DNA of 35,732 nt, taken from assembly GCA_012728835.1 (NCBI GenBank), contig JAAYEJ010000049.1, forward strand, positions 1 to 35,732. Direction: 5' to 3'. A model generated the notes under the pieces. That model worked only from the letters and a program-made list of their open reading frames with translations. It ran no database searches and had not been told where the DNA came from. Positions 1 through 9,674 of the stretch are shown here, one piece after another; the stretch's first letter is position 1, and every line of letters begins with the position of its first letter. The DNA comes from Candidatus Brocadiaceae bacterium (GTDB lineage: Bacteria > Planctomycetota > Brocadiia > SM23-32). The position numbers were made by a program, and so were the translations under genes.

Positions 1-321
1 AGACGCCCGGGCAACTCGATCCGGTCGGCATCGGACCGTCCGGACCGGCCGGCGGCGCGCCGTTGCGTCGGCCGCCACCCGTGCGCCCGTGTCGGGCGGC
101 GTGTGCGCGGGACGGCTCGGGGGGCGGAGGCCGGCGAATTCCCGTGCGAGACGCCCGAACGCGACAGCGGGCGCGGGCGGCCGGCCGGGGGCGGCCTGCG
201 GCATGGAGGGTGCGCTGCGGCGTGCGGCGGCCCGGCGGCGGGGGCACGTCAGCCGGCCGGCCGGTCGGTCTCCCGGGGACGGGGCCGGAGCCGAGCGGGC
301 GGTGGCATGGCCTTTGCTTCC
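1..321. other. GC-rich stretch without a supportable gene
   Basis: Extremely GC-rich sequence. All three + frames stay open for long distances, but the translations are Arg/Gly/Pro-rich with no recognisable motif, signal or domain, and no frame ends before the structured element that follows. No minus-strand gene with a start and ribosome binding site is visible either. It could hold the end of a gene that begins outside the window, but the sequence does not show this. Confidence 0.4.
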
Positions 322-443
322 TATGGGGCGGACCCATTGACGGGATGGGGAGGCTTGAGGGACCCAGCGTTTGCACCGGCGGCGCACCACACCCCCTCCA
401 CCGCCTCAAGCGCACCAAGGGCTTTCCCATTCCACGCCCTATG
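322..443 (+). ncRNA. candidate structured RNA (nested rod-like hairpin)
   Basis: Three long complementary segments nest inside one another. Positions 322-330 pair with 435-443 (9 bp, two wobbles). Positions 342-351 pair with 424-433 (10 bp, two wobbles). Positions 353-360 pair with 404-411 (8 bp, perfect). An apical hairpin forms from 372-386. The 5' side carries an 11-nt bulge (331-341). An intrinsic terminator of the same strand follows 16 nt later. No protein is evident here. It does not match the conserved cores I know of SRP RNA, RNase P RNA, tmRNA, or the SAM, THF and cobalamin riboswitches. It could be a free small RNA (a rod with a bulge recalls 6S RNA) or the leader of the methylene-THF reductase operon that begins at 621. 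Pairing is seen; function is inferred. Confidence 0.35.
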
Positions 444-459
444 CCTCTCATTAGGGCCC

Positions 460-503
460 AGGCCCCTGCGCGGTGCAACGCCACGCAGGGGCCTGTCTTT
501 TTT
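460..503 (+). terminator. intrinsic terminator
   Basis: A perfect 11-bp stem (460-470 with 484-494), extended by four more pairs past one mismatch, is followed by a run of six T (498-503). The T-run lies only on the + strand side, so it ends + strand transcription coming from the candidate RNA region. Because a gene starts 118 bp further on in the same direction, it could also act as an attenuator. Confidence 0.8.
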
Positions 504-530
504 GGCCGCGGCTCGGCGGCGGGGGGGAGT

Positions 531-560
531 TTGACGCCTTTGCCGAGCCCGTGGTAGCAT
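531..560 (+). promoter_or_regulatory. sigma70-type promoter for the methylene-THF reductase operon
   Basis: TTGACG (531-536), 18-bp spacer, TAGCAT (555-560). It lies after the terminator and about 60 bp before the ATG at 621, so the operon can be transcribed independently of the upstream RNA. Confidence 0.6.
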
Positions 561-620
561 TGACGACTCTGACGGCCCCTGCCGGCCGTTCCCGACTGCC
601 GCCGCACGTGGAAGTGGCAC

Positions 621-2609
621 ATGGGCGATCGCGACGACTCTGGGCATCCGGTCCCGCTGCGGGAGGTCTGCGCCACCTGCCGGGCGGCCTGCCCCGTGCA
701 CACCGACACGCAGGCGTACGTGCAGCTTATCACCCAGGGCCGCTATGAGGAGGCGTTCGAGAAGATCCGGGAGTTCAACCCCTTCCCGTCCGTCTGCAGC
801 CTCATCTGCCATCACCCGTGCGAACAGGCCTGCCGGCGCGGCGACGTCGACGATCCCGTGGCGCTGCGGCATCTGAAGCGCTTCGCCGTCGAACAGGCGC
901 GGCCGTACAGGGAGCGCCGCCGCCGCCGGGCGCCCATCACGCAGCCGCAGACGGTCGGGGTGATCGGCGCGGGGCCCGCCGGTCTGACGGCCGCGCATGA
1001 CTGCGTGGCGGCCGGTTACGCGGCGACCGTCTACGACGCGCACGACCGCCCGGGCGGCCTGCTGGCCCATGCGGTGCCCGCCTACCGGCTGCCGCCGGAC
1101 GTGCTGGAGCTGGATCTGGACGACATCCGCGCGCTGGGAGTCCAGGTCGTCTGCGGCACGGCCGTGGGCCGCGATGTGTCCCTGGACGAGGTCCGTGCGC
1201 GGCACGACGCGGTGGTTCTGGCGGTGGGCCTGTCGCGCAGCCGCACGCTGCCGCTCACGAACGGCGACCACCCGGACGTCCTGGGCGCGCTGGAGTTCCT
1301 GCAGGCCGTGGCCGCAGGCGCGCGCCCGGCGGTGCCGGCGGACGTGCTGGTGGTCGGAGGCGGCAACGTAGCGGTGGACGCGGCGCGCACCGCCCTGCGG
1401 CTCGGCGCGCAGGCTGTGCGGATGGTCTGTCTGGAGGATGAGTCCGAGATGCCGGCCTGGGACTGGGAGTGCCGCGAGGCGCTCGAAGAAGGCATCGGGA
1501 TCGTCCACCGGCGCGGGCCCACGGAGGTGGTCGTCCGTGGCGGCGCGGTGGCGGGGCTGGTCGTGCGGGAGGTGGAGCGCGTCTTCGACGACGACGGCCG
1601 ATTCGCACCGACCTACTTCGACGACCGCCGCAGCACGATCGACGGGCAGATGGTGATCCTGGCCGTCGGGCAGCAGGCGGACCTGGGCCTGCTGGACGGG
1701 ACCGAGGTCGAGCGGCAGGGGGCCGGGCGCATCCGCTTCGACCGGGCGACCATGGCGGCCTCCGTGCCGGGCGTCTTTGCCTGCGGGGAGGTTGTGGCGG
1801 GGCCCGGAAGTGCAATCGAGGCCGTCGCCGACGGGCACCGGGCCGCCCGCGCCGTGCTCCGGTACCTTCGGACGGGCCGGGTGGAGCCGGTGGCCGAGGA
1901 GGAGGCCGGCGAGGAGGTCGGCCCGCTGACCGAGGACCTGATCCGGCACCTCCGGCGCGCCGAGCGCGTCGCGATGCCGACACTCTCGGCCGAGGCGCGG
2001 CGGAGGAGCTTCGCCCGGCTGGAACTCGGGTACTCCGAGCGCGATGCGCTCCGCGAGGCCTGGCGCTGCCTCTCGTGCACGGCGGGCGCACAGGTGGACG
2101 AGGCGAAGTGCGCCGCCTGCCTGACGTGCCTGCGGGTCTGCCCCTTCGGCGTGCCGATGGTGGACGACGTGGCCCTGATGACGTCGGACATCTGCCAGGC
2201 CTGCGGGCTGTGCGTCGCGGAGTGCCCGGCCGGCGCCATCCGCATCGGCCGACACGCCGTGGGCGACATCGCCGGGCGCATCGCGGAGCTGCTGAAGCGT
2301 GCCGACCGCCCCGTCACGTGCGTGGAGATCGCGTGCGCGCGGGGGGCGGAGTCGCGCGTCGCGCTGCAGGACCACGTGCACGCCCGCAACGGCGACGAGG
2401 TCGGTCACATTGCGGTGGCCTGCGCGGCCCTGGCGGACGAAGTGGACATGATGAAGCCGTTCGAGTTCGGGGTGCGCGAGGTCGTCGTGCGCATGTGCGA
2501 CGACTGCCGCTATCGGGGGGCCGGCGACCGCCTCTCGAAGCGCGTGGAGCGAACGAAGCGGTTGCTGGACGCCGCGGGGGTCGGCGGCGAGCGCCTCCGC
2601 CTTCTCTGA
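621..2609 (+). CDS. GltD-like FAD/NAD(P) oxidoreductase fused to 2x[4Fe-4S] ferredoxin and FlpD-like domain
   Basis: A 662-residue cytoplasmic flavoprotein with four modules. Residues about 15-100 form the cysteine-rich Fer4_20 module of glutamate-synthase small chains (CATCRAACPVH; CSLICHHPCEQAC). Residues about 110-440 are the two-dinucleotide oxidoreductase: FAD motif VGVIGAGPAGL, NAD(P)H motif VLVVGGGNVAVDAARTA, and a closing VFACGEV...GSAIEAVADG motif. Residues about 495-545 carry two classic CxxCxxCxxxCP clusters. The last 100 residues resemble the FlpD/MvhD domain that passes electrons to heterodisulfide-reductase-type proteins (CDDCRYRG, then a KRVERTKRLL helix). Start ATG has GGAAG 6 nt upstream. 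It is followed 24 bp later by metV and then metF, so it most likely feeds NAD(P)H electrons to methylene-THF reductase. It is not glutamate synthase: no large subunit is nearby. The exact electron path is inferred. Confidence 0.85.
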   Translation: MGDRDDSGHPVPLREVCATCRAACPVHTDTQAYVQLITQGRYEEAFEKIREFNPFPSVCSLICHHPCEQACRRGDVDDPVALRHLKRFAVEQARPYRERRRRRAPITQPQTVGVIGAGPAGLTAAHDCVAAGYAATVYDAHDRPGGLLAHAVPAYRLPPDVLELDLDDIRALGVQVVCGTAVGRDVSLDEVRARHDAVVLAVGLSRSRTLPLTNGDHPDVLGALEFLQAVAAGARPAVPADVLVVGGGNVAVDAARTALRLGAQAVRMVCLEDESEMPAWDWECREALEEGIGIVHRRGPTEVVVRGGAVAGLVVREVERVFDDDGRFAPTYFDDRRSTIDGQMVILAVGQQADLGLLDGTEVERQGAGRIRFDRATMAASVPGVFACGEVVAGPGSAIEAVADGHRAARAVLRYLRTGRVEPVAEEEAGEEVGPLTEDLIRHLRRAERVAMPTLSAEARRRSFARLELGYSERDALREAWRCLSCTAGAQVDEAKCAACLTCLRVCPFGVPMVDDVALMTSDICQACGLCVAECPAGAIRIGRHAVGDIAGRIAELLKRADRPVTCVEIACARGAESRVALQDHVHARNGDEVGHIAVACAALADEVDMMKPFEFGVREVVVRMCDDCRYRGAGDRLSKRVERTKRLLDAAGVGGERLRLL

Positions 2610-2633
2610 CGCCGTGCAGCGGGAGTGAAACGC

Positions 2634-3341
2634 ATGATCGTAGCCGACGCCAAGCCACTGGAAGAGGTTTTCGGCTTCATCGCGGATTGCCGCAGGGTTC
2701 TGGTGCTGGGCTGCGGTGAGTGCGTGACGGTCTGCCAGGTGGGCGGCGAGAAGGAGGTGGCCGTCCTGGCACAGGCGCTGCGCCTGAAGGCGCGCACGGA
2801 GGGCAGGGAGATCCGGTTCGACGAGAACACGGTGCAGCGGCAGTGCGAGCCGGAGTTTGTGGACCCGATTCTGGGTTCGCTGTCGGACTACGACGCGGTG
2901 GTGTCGCTGGCCTGCGGCGTCGGGGTGAACTTCCTGGCGGACCGCAAGGCGAGCCGGCCGGTCTTCCCCGCCGTCAACACGACGTTCATGGGCGCCACCG
3001 TCGAACACGGGGAGTGGCAGGAGCGCTGCGCCGGCTGCGGGGAGTGCATCCTGCACCTGACCGGCGGCATCTGCCCGGTCGCCCGCTGCGCCAAGTCCAT
3101 CCTCAACGGCCCCTGCGGGGGCACCCGCGACGGGATGTGCGAGATCAGCACGCCGGAGGACCCCATCCCGTGTGCATGGTCCCTGATCATCGAGCGGTGC
3201 CGGGAGTTGGGCAGCCTGGACCGGCTCCGGGAAGTGATGGCGCCGAAGGACTGGTCGGTCGCCCGCGACGGCGGGCCGCGTCGCCGCGTGCGTGCGGATC
3301 TGAAGATCACACCGGCCGAAGAGGGCACCGAACCCGCCTGA
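2634..3341 (+). CDS. metV: MetV-like methylene-THF reductase zinc/Fe-S subunit
   Basis: A 235-residue protein of the methylene-tetrahydrofolate reductase C-terminal family, the small partner of MetF in acetogens. Cysteine motifs include LGCGECVTVCQVGG near the N-terminus, a CAGCGECILHLTGGICPVA segment (about residues 125-145), and NGPCGG about 20 residues later, all typical of MetV. In acetogens this subunit links MetF to its electron donor. The ATG at 2634 is preferred over an in-frame GTG at 2625 because GGGAG (2621-2625) lies 8 nt before it. It sits between the flavoprotein (24-bp gap) and metF (34-bp gap) in one operon. No electron-bifurcating HdrABC genes are visible, which suggests the upstream fused flavoprotein is the partner. 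Confidence 0.85.
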   Translation: MIVADAKPLEEVFGFIADCRRVLVLGCGECVTVCQVGGEKEVAVLAQALRLKARTEGREIRFDENTVQRQCEPEFVDPILGSLSDYDAVVSLACGVGVNFLADRKASRPVFPAVNTTFMGATVEHGEWQERCAGCGECILHLTGGICPVARCAKSILNGPCGGTRDGMCEISTPEDPIPCAWSLIIERCRELGSLDRLREVMAPKDWSVARDGGPRRRVRADLKITPAEEGTEPA

Positions 3342-3375
3342 GACGGGGGCGACCGGTGCCGAGGAGGCATGACGG

Positions 3376-4353
3376 GTGAAGAGCGGAAGCAACCTGGAAC
3401 GCGTTCTGGCGGCCGGCCATTTCGCCGTGACGGCCGAGCTGGGCCCCCCCATGGGCGCGGGGGGCGAGGAGGTCGCGCGCAGGATCGAGCTTCTGCGCGG
3501 CGCCGCCGATGCCTACAACGTGACCGACTGCCAGACGGCCGTCGTGCGCATGTCGTCGGTCGCCGGGGCCGCGCTGCTGCTGCGCGCGGGCATGGAGCCG
3601 GTGATGCAGATGACCACGCGCGACCGGAACCGCATCGCCATCCAGTCGGACGTGCTCGGGGCGGCGGCGCTCGGCGTGCGCAACTGCCTGTGCATTGCCG
3701 GCGACCATCAGTCCTTCAGTGCCGCCGGGCGCCTGAACGGCCACCCCGGCGCTCGGAACGTCTACGACGTCGACTCCATCCAACTCGTCTCCATCCTGAG
3801 ACGGATGCGGGACGATCACGTGCAGCAGGGAGGCGACCCGGTCGACCCGGCGCCGCGGCTGTTCCTGGGGGCGGCCTGGACGCCGATGGCCGACCCGGTG
3901 GACTGGCGCCTGGTGCGGCTGGCCAAGAAGGTGGCGGCCGGGGCGGACTTCATCCAGACGCAGGGGGTTTACGACGTTGCGCAGTTCGCCGAGGTGATGG
4001 CGAAGGTCCGCAACGAGGGCTTGCACGAGAAGACGGCGATCCTGGCCGGCGTGATCGTGCCGAAGAGCGCGGGCATGCTGCGCTACATGAACTCCTCGGT
4101 CGCCGGCGTGCGCGTGCCGGAGGAACTGATCAAGCGCTTCCCGGTGGTCAGGAAGGCCGACCCTCCCGAGAAGAAGAAGGAGGCGCAGCGCCTGGGGCTG
4201 GAGATCGGCCGGCAGGTCGCCGTAGAACTGATCGGGCGGTTGCGGGCGATCGAGGGCGTTCGCGGCGTCCACCTGCAGGCGATCGAGTGGGAGGAGGCCG
4301 TCCCGCAGATCTGTGCGGCGGCCGGCCTGCTCCCGCGGCCCTGCATGGACTGA
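3376..4353 (+). CDS. metF: methylenetetrahydrofolate reductase
   Basis: A 325-residue TIM-barrel flavoprotein that reduces methylene-THF to methyl-THF, for methionine synthesis or the methyl branch of the Wood-Ljungdahl pathway. Visible family features are the N-terminal VTAELGPPMG strand with the catalytic-type Glu, the FAD-binding segment around residues 70-120 (MQMTTRDRNR, then CIAGDHQS with the conserved Asp), and IQTQGVYD with the substrate Gln. The start is GTG with GAGGAGG 8 nt upstream. An ATG at 3369 is out of frame. It is the last gene of the operon and is convergent with uspA, 26 bp away. The MetV and flavoprotein partners point to the acetogen-type multi-subunit enzyme rather than the stand-alone NADH enzyme of enterobacteria. 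Confidence 0.92.
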   Translation: MKSGSNLERVLAAGHFAVTAELGPPMGAGGEEVARRIELLRGAADAYNVTDCQTAVVRMSSVAGAALLLRAGMEPVMQMTTRDRNRIAIQSDVLGAAALGVRNCLCIAGDHQSFSAAGRLNGHPGARNVYDVDSIQLVSILRRMRDDHVQQGGDPVDPAPRLFLGAAWTPMADPVDWRLVRLAKKVAAGADFIQTQGVYDVAQFAEVMAKVRNEGLHEKTAILAGVIVPKSAGMLRYMNSSVAGVRVPEELIKRFPVVRKADPPEKKKEAQRLGLEIGRQVAVELIGRLRAIEGVRGVHLQAIEWEEAVPQICAAAGLLPRPCMD

Positions 4354-4379
4354 GAGGCGCGCCGGGCGCGCCGGGGCCG

Positions 4380-4850
4380 TCACGGCGGCGAGAAGCTGTG
4401 GTCCGGGTGCTTGACCGACAGGACGGGGCAGGGCGCCTTGCGCACGACCTTCTCGGCCACGCTGCCGATCAGCATGTGGCTCAGGCCCGTGCGGCCGTGC
4501 GTGCCGACGACGATCAGGTCGGCCTCGGTTTCGCGGGCGCAGTTGATGATCTCGACGAACGGGGACCCCGTGCGCAGGATTCCTTCGGTGTCGGCGTGCA
4601 CCGCGCGGCACGCCTCGACGGCTTGCTGGAGGTGCTTGCGCGCGGCATCCTCGACCTCTTCGATGGGCAGCGCCAGGTTCGGCACGCCGGCCAGCGAGTA
4701 GGTGGGCAGGAAGGGCGGCTCAACCACGTGCAGGATGCGCAGTTCCGCGTCGAAGACCTCCGCCAGGCCAACCGCGTAGCGCTGTGCGTGGTCCGAGCTG
4801 TCGGAGAAGTCGACGGCGCAGACGATCCGTCTGATGCTGATTCCGTCCAT
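4380..4850 (-). CDS. universal stress protein, UspA family
   Basis: A 156-residue single-domain Usp. The N-terminal strand RRIVCAVDFSDSSDHA is typical. The ATP-binding signature G-2x-G-9x-G-S is intact in GTHGRTGLSHMLIGS near residues 117-131, so it belongs to the nucleotide-binding subgroup. The ATG is preceded by a GGAAGGGGGA stretch. It lies 30 bp after tsaB and is probably the last gene of the lipoprotein-tsaB-uspA operon. Such proteins bind ATP under stress or starvation; its specific role is unknown. Confidence 0.9.
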   Translation of the reverse strand: MDGISIRRIVCAVDFSDSSDHAQRYAVGLAEVFDAELRILHVVEPPFLPTYSLAGVPNLALPIEEVEDAARKHLQQAVEACRAVHADTEGILRTGSPFVEIINCARETEADLIVVGTHGRTGLSHMLIGSVAEKVVRKAPCPVLSVKHPDHSFSPP

Positions 4851-4880
4851 CGTCCCATCCCCCTTCCAGATGAGTGAGTG

Positions 4881-5573
4881 TCACCCCGCGTCGGCCTGCA
4901 GGCGCTCCTCGACCTCGGTCAGCCGATGGTAGCGAGGCCGGACGGTGTCCGGGTCGTCCGGGCCGCGCGTGAGGATCCGCCGGCGGCCGAGCCGGGCCAC
5001 GTTCTCCGCGCAGCCGGTTCCCCATGCGGCGGGGCCGAGGACGAACCTCTCCCGGCGAAACGCATCCGGGCAGGCGTCCACGCCCGATCCGAACACGATG
5101 GTGCCTTCCGGAAGGCGCGCGGCCAGGTCCTGCGGCGGCAGCAGGAGCACCCCCGTCGTGTCGAGCCAGTCGTCCCGGTTCTCACGCCGGAAGAGCGTTC
5201 CGTACACCCTGTCCCGGCGCGCGTCGCGGATCGGGCAGGCCGCGGCGACCTCGGCGGTCGTCGCGACATTCCGTACGAGCACCTCCAGCGACGGCACCCC
5301 CACGCACTGCCAGCCCAGCGCGAAGGAGAGCGTCCGGGCGCAGACGACGCCGATGCGCAGGCCCGTGAACGAACCGGGGCCTTCGCTGACGGCGACCGCG
5401 TCGACCCGGCGTCTGCCGAGGCCGGCGCGCTGCAGGACGTCGTCGACCGCCGGCAGCAGGTTGCGCGCGTGGCGCGGGCCTGCCGGGAAGACGTGGCTTG
5501 CGCGGACGTCGTCATCCTCGCAGACGGCGACGCTGCCGACGGACCCGCTGGTCTCGATGCCCAGAACGATCAT
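4881..5573 (-). CDS. tsaB: tRNA threonylcarbamoyladenosine biosynthesis protein TsaB
   Basis: A 230-residue protein of the ASKHA fold, partner of TsaD in making t6A37 of ANN-decoding tRNAs. Diagnostic segments are the N-terminal MIVLGIETSGSVGSVAV, the EGPGSFTGLRIGV loop at about residues 68-80, and a C-terminal PRYHRLTEVEERL. The length is normal. The start ATG overlaps the stop of the upstream lipoprotein gene as ATGA (5570-5573), so translation is probably coupled. No tsaD, tsaC or tsaE is in the window. Confidence 0.93.
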   Translation of the reverse strand: MIVLGIETSGSVGSVAVCEDDDVRASHVFPAGPRHARNLLPAVDDVLQRAGLGRRRVDAVAVSEGPGSFTGLRIGVVCARTLSFALGWQCVGVPSLEVLVRNVATTAEVAAACPIRDARRDRVYGTLFRRENRDDWLDTTGVLLLPPQDLAARLPEGTIVFGSGVDACPDAFRRERFVLGPAAWGTGCAENVARLGRRRILTRGPDDPDTVRPRYHRLTEVEERLQADAG

Positions 5574-6241
5574 GGCGATGCGTCCTCGGCCGGGGGCGTT
5601 GGGTCCGCCGGGGCGTTGTCCTTGAGTCGGCGGAACGCCTCGGTGCAGGCCAGGCGGGCGACCTCCCCATCGGTCAGGCGGGGGGCTCGTCGGAACACGT
5701 GCACGTTCCAGAGTTCCCGGCCGTCCGCCGCGTCGTAGCAGGTGAGACGGAACTCGATCGTCGCAGCGGCCGTCACGAACACGTAGCTGCACTGCCAGCG
5801 GATCAGCTCGGCCGACAGAAACGATGCGCAGCCGGCGGCCCGGACGGCCTCCTGCAGGAGCGCCGGGTCGGGCTGGAGGCCGGTGGGCAGGCCCGCGGCC
5901 TTCAGCGCCCCGGCCATCTTGAACGGCGGCGGCACGTCCAGCCCCGCGTCCTCACGGGCGGAGTGCGCCAGGATCTCGGCGAAGCGGACGTCCGGGTTCT
6001 GCGTGCGGACGACGCCCCAGTCCATGCCGCGCGCGCTGATGCTGGTGTCCTGGGGGATGGTCACCTGCAGGACCGGGCAGGGGCCGGGGGGGGTGGAGTC
6101 GAGGCGGCCGTTGGCGGTGATGGAGCCGGTGCCGCGCACCGTGCAGCCGCAGAGCGCGAATCCCACGGCGAGCCAGAGGACCGTTCCGGCGTTTCTGCGC
6201 GTGCCGATGTCCGTCTCCCTTCCGCACTTCGGATACCCCAT
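5570..6241 (-). CDS. putative lipoprotein, DUF799/GNA1162-like
   Basis: About 212-223 residues. A short signal sequence (GTVLWLAVGFALCGC) ends in a lipobox-like LCGC, so the mature protein should be lipid-anchored. The body contains a FVTAAATIEFRL strand followed by YDAADGRELWNV, a pattern I associate with GNA1162-type putative lipoproteins. The start is uncertain. The only canonical in-frame ATG (6241) overlaps a TATAAT box (6240-6245) that would serve as the -10 element. The first codon after a good ribosome site (GGAAGGGAG) is an ATC at 6206-6208, which would give a well-proportioned signal peptide. The ATG is listed by convention. It overlaps tsaB by 4 bp and heads the operon. Confidence 0.7.
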   Translation of the reverse strand: MGYPKCGRETDIGTRRNAGTVLWLAVGFALCGCTVRGTGSITANGRLDSTPPGPCPVLQVTIPQDTSISARGMDWGVVRTQNPDVRFAEILAHSAREDAGLDVPPPFKMAGALKAAGLPTGLQPDPALLQEAVRAAGCASFLSAELIRWQCSYVFVTAAATIEFRLTCYDAADGRELWNVHVFRRAPRLTDGEVARLACTEAFRRLKDNAPADPTPPAEDASP

Positions 6242-6268
6242 TATAGGCGGGGCGGGGTGCCCGAAAAA
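6240..6268 (-). promoter_or_regulatory. putative promoter of lipoprotein-tsaB-uspA
   Basis: On the minus strand a perfect TATAAT (complement of 6240-6245) is preceded 17 bp upstream by TTTTTC (6263-6268), a weak -35 box. It overlaps the annotated ATG of the lipoprotein gene, which bears on the start choice. Confidence 0.4.
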
Positions 6269-6551
6269 AGGACCGTCTATGGCTTCCCGACCGGGCACCG
6301 GCGGCCCCTCTTCGATTCATGTGCAGCTTCCGGCGAAGACATGACGGATTCCCAGCAAGGGCAAGGGATGGAATCCCGCGGCAGATTGCCGGACAGGCGG
6401 CTGCGTGATCTACGGAGACCGCAGTTCGTTCGTCCAGGCTGAACGTTAATCGCTGGGAGTACAGCGCATGTCGCATGCCGGCGGCATTCCTGCCAGGTAT
6501 CGCGAGCTGTTGTCCGGACTGCATCGGACCTTCCCGGGGCGCACATGAGCC
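6269..6551. other. intergenic stretch with one doubtful micro-ORF
   Basis: The gap between the lipoprotein promoter and the ppdK terminator is less GC-rich than its surroundings. On the + strand a 26-codon frame (6468-6548) begins with ATG 9 nt after GGGAG and reads SHAGGIPARYRELLSGL..., which could be the start of a truncated gene. I see no promoter or domain that would confirm it. Confidence 0.3.
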
Positions 6552-6592
6552 AAAAAGAGGAGCCCGGAAGGCGGTTGCTGCCTCCCGGGCTC
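6552..6592 (-). terminator. intrinsic terminator of ppdK
   Basis: On the minus strand a stem (6585-6592 with 6560-6567, extended inward by the complement of 6570-6572 with 6580-6582) is followed by five T (complement of 6552-6556). It lies 35 bp after the ppdK stop codon. Confidence 0.8.
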
Positions 6593-6626
6593 TTGCCGGC
6601 TTTCCGCCCCTGAGGGGCGGTTGGCT

Positions 6627-9479
<2,853 letters not shown>

Positions 9480-9645
9480 TCCGGCAACTCCTTATTCTGA
9501 CGACTCGGGCTCAGGACCTCGATGCGGCCGCGCGGCGGCGGCGACGCGCGACACAGTGGGAGGGACAGCCCCGCCGGACTCCCCACACTCCCGACCATTC
9601 GACGGCAGGGCGCCCGACACGGTGCCTTCCACGGACGGAACCCTC

Positions 9646-9674
9646 AGGTTAGCACAACGCGGGGAGCCATTCAA
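9646..9674 (-). promoter_or_regulatory. promoter of ppdK
   Basis: Minus-strand TTGAAT (complement of 9669-9674), 17-bp spacer, TAACCT (complement of 9646-9651). The -35 box overlaps the stop codon of the upstream kinase gene. The predicted leader to the ppdK ATG is about 160 nt, in which I see no obvious riboswitch core. Confidence 0.5.

Noticed and set aside
321-3452. A very long open frame on the minus strand opposite the flavoprotein, metV and metF genes
   Set aside because: Stop-free antisense frames are expected in DNA this GC-rich. The translation is Arg/Ala/His-rich with no motif, while the + strand has three recognisable genes.
4354-4379. GC-rich inverted repeat between the convergent metF and uspA genes as a terminator
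   Set aside because: The repeat GGCGCGCC-GG-GCGCGCC can pair, but no T-run follows on either strand.
6468-6548. 26-codon + strand micro-ORF before the ppdK terminator
   Set aside because: It has a plausible ribosome site but no promoter, partner or recognisable domain. Kept only as a remark in the intergenic entry.
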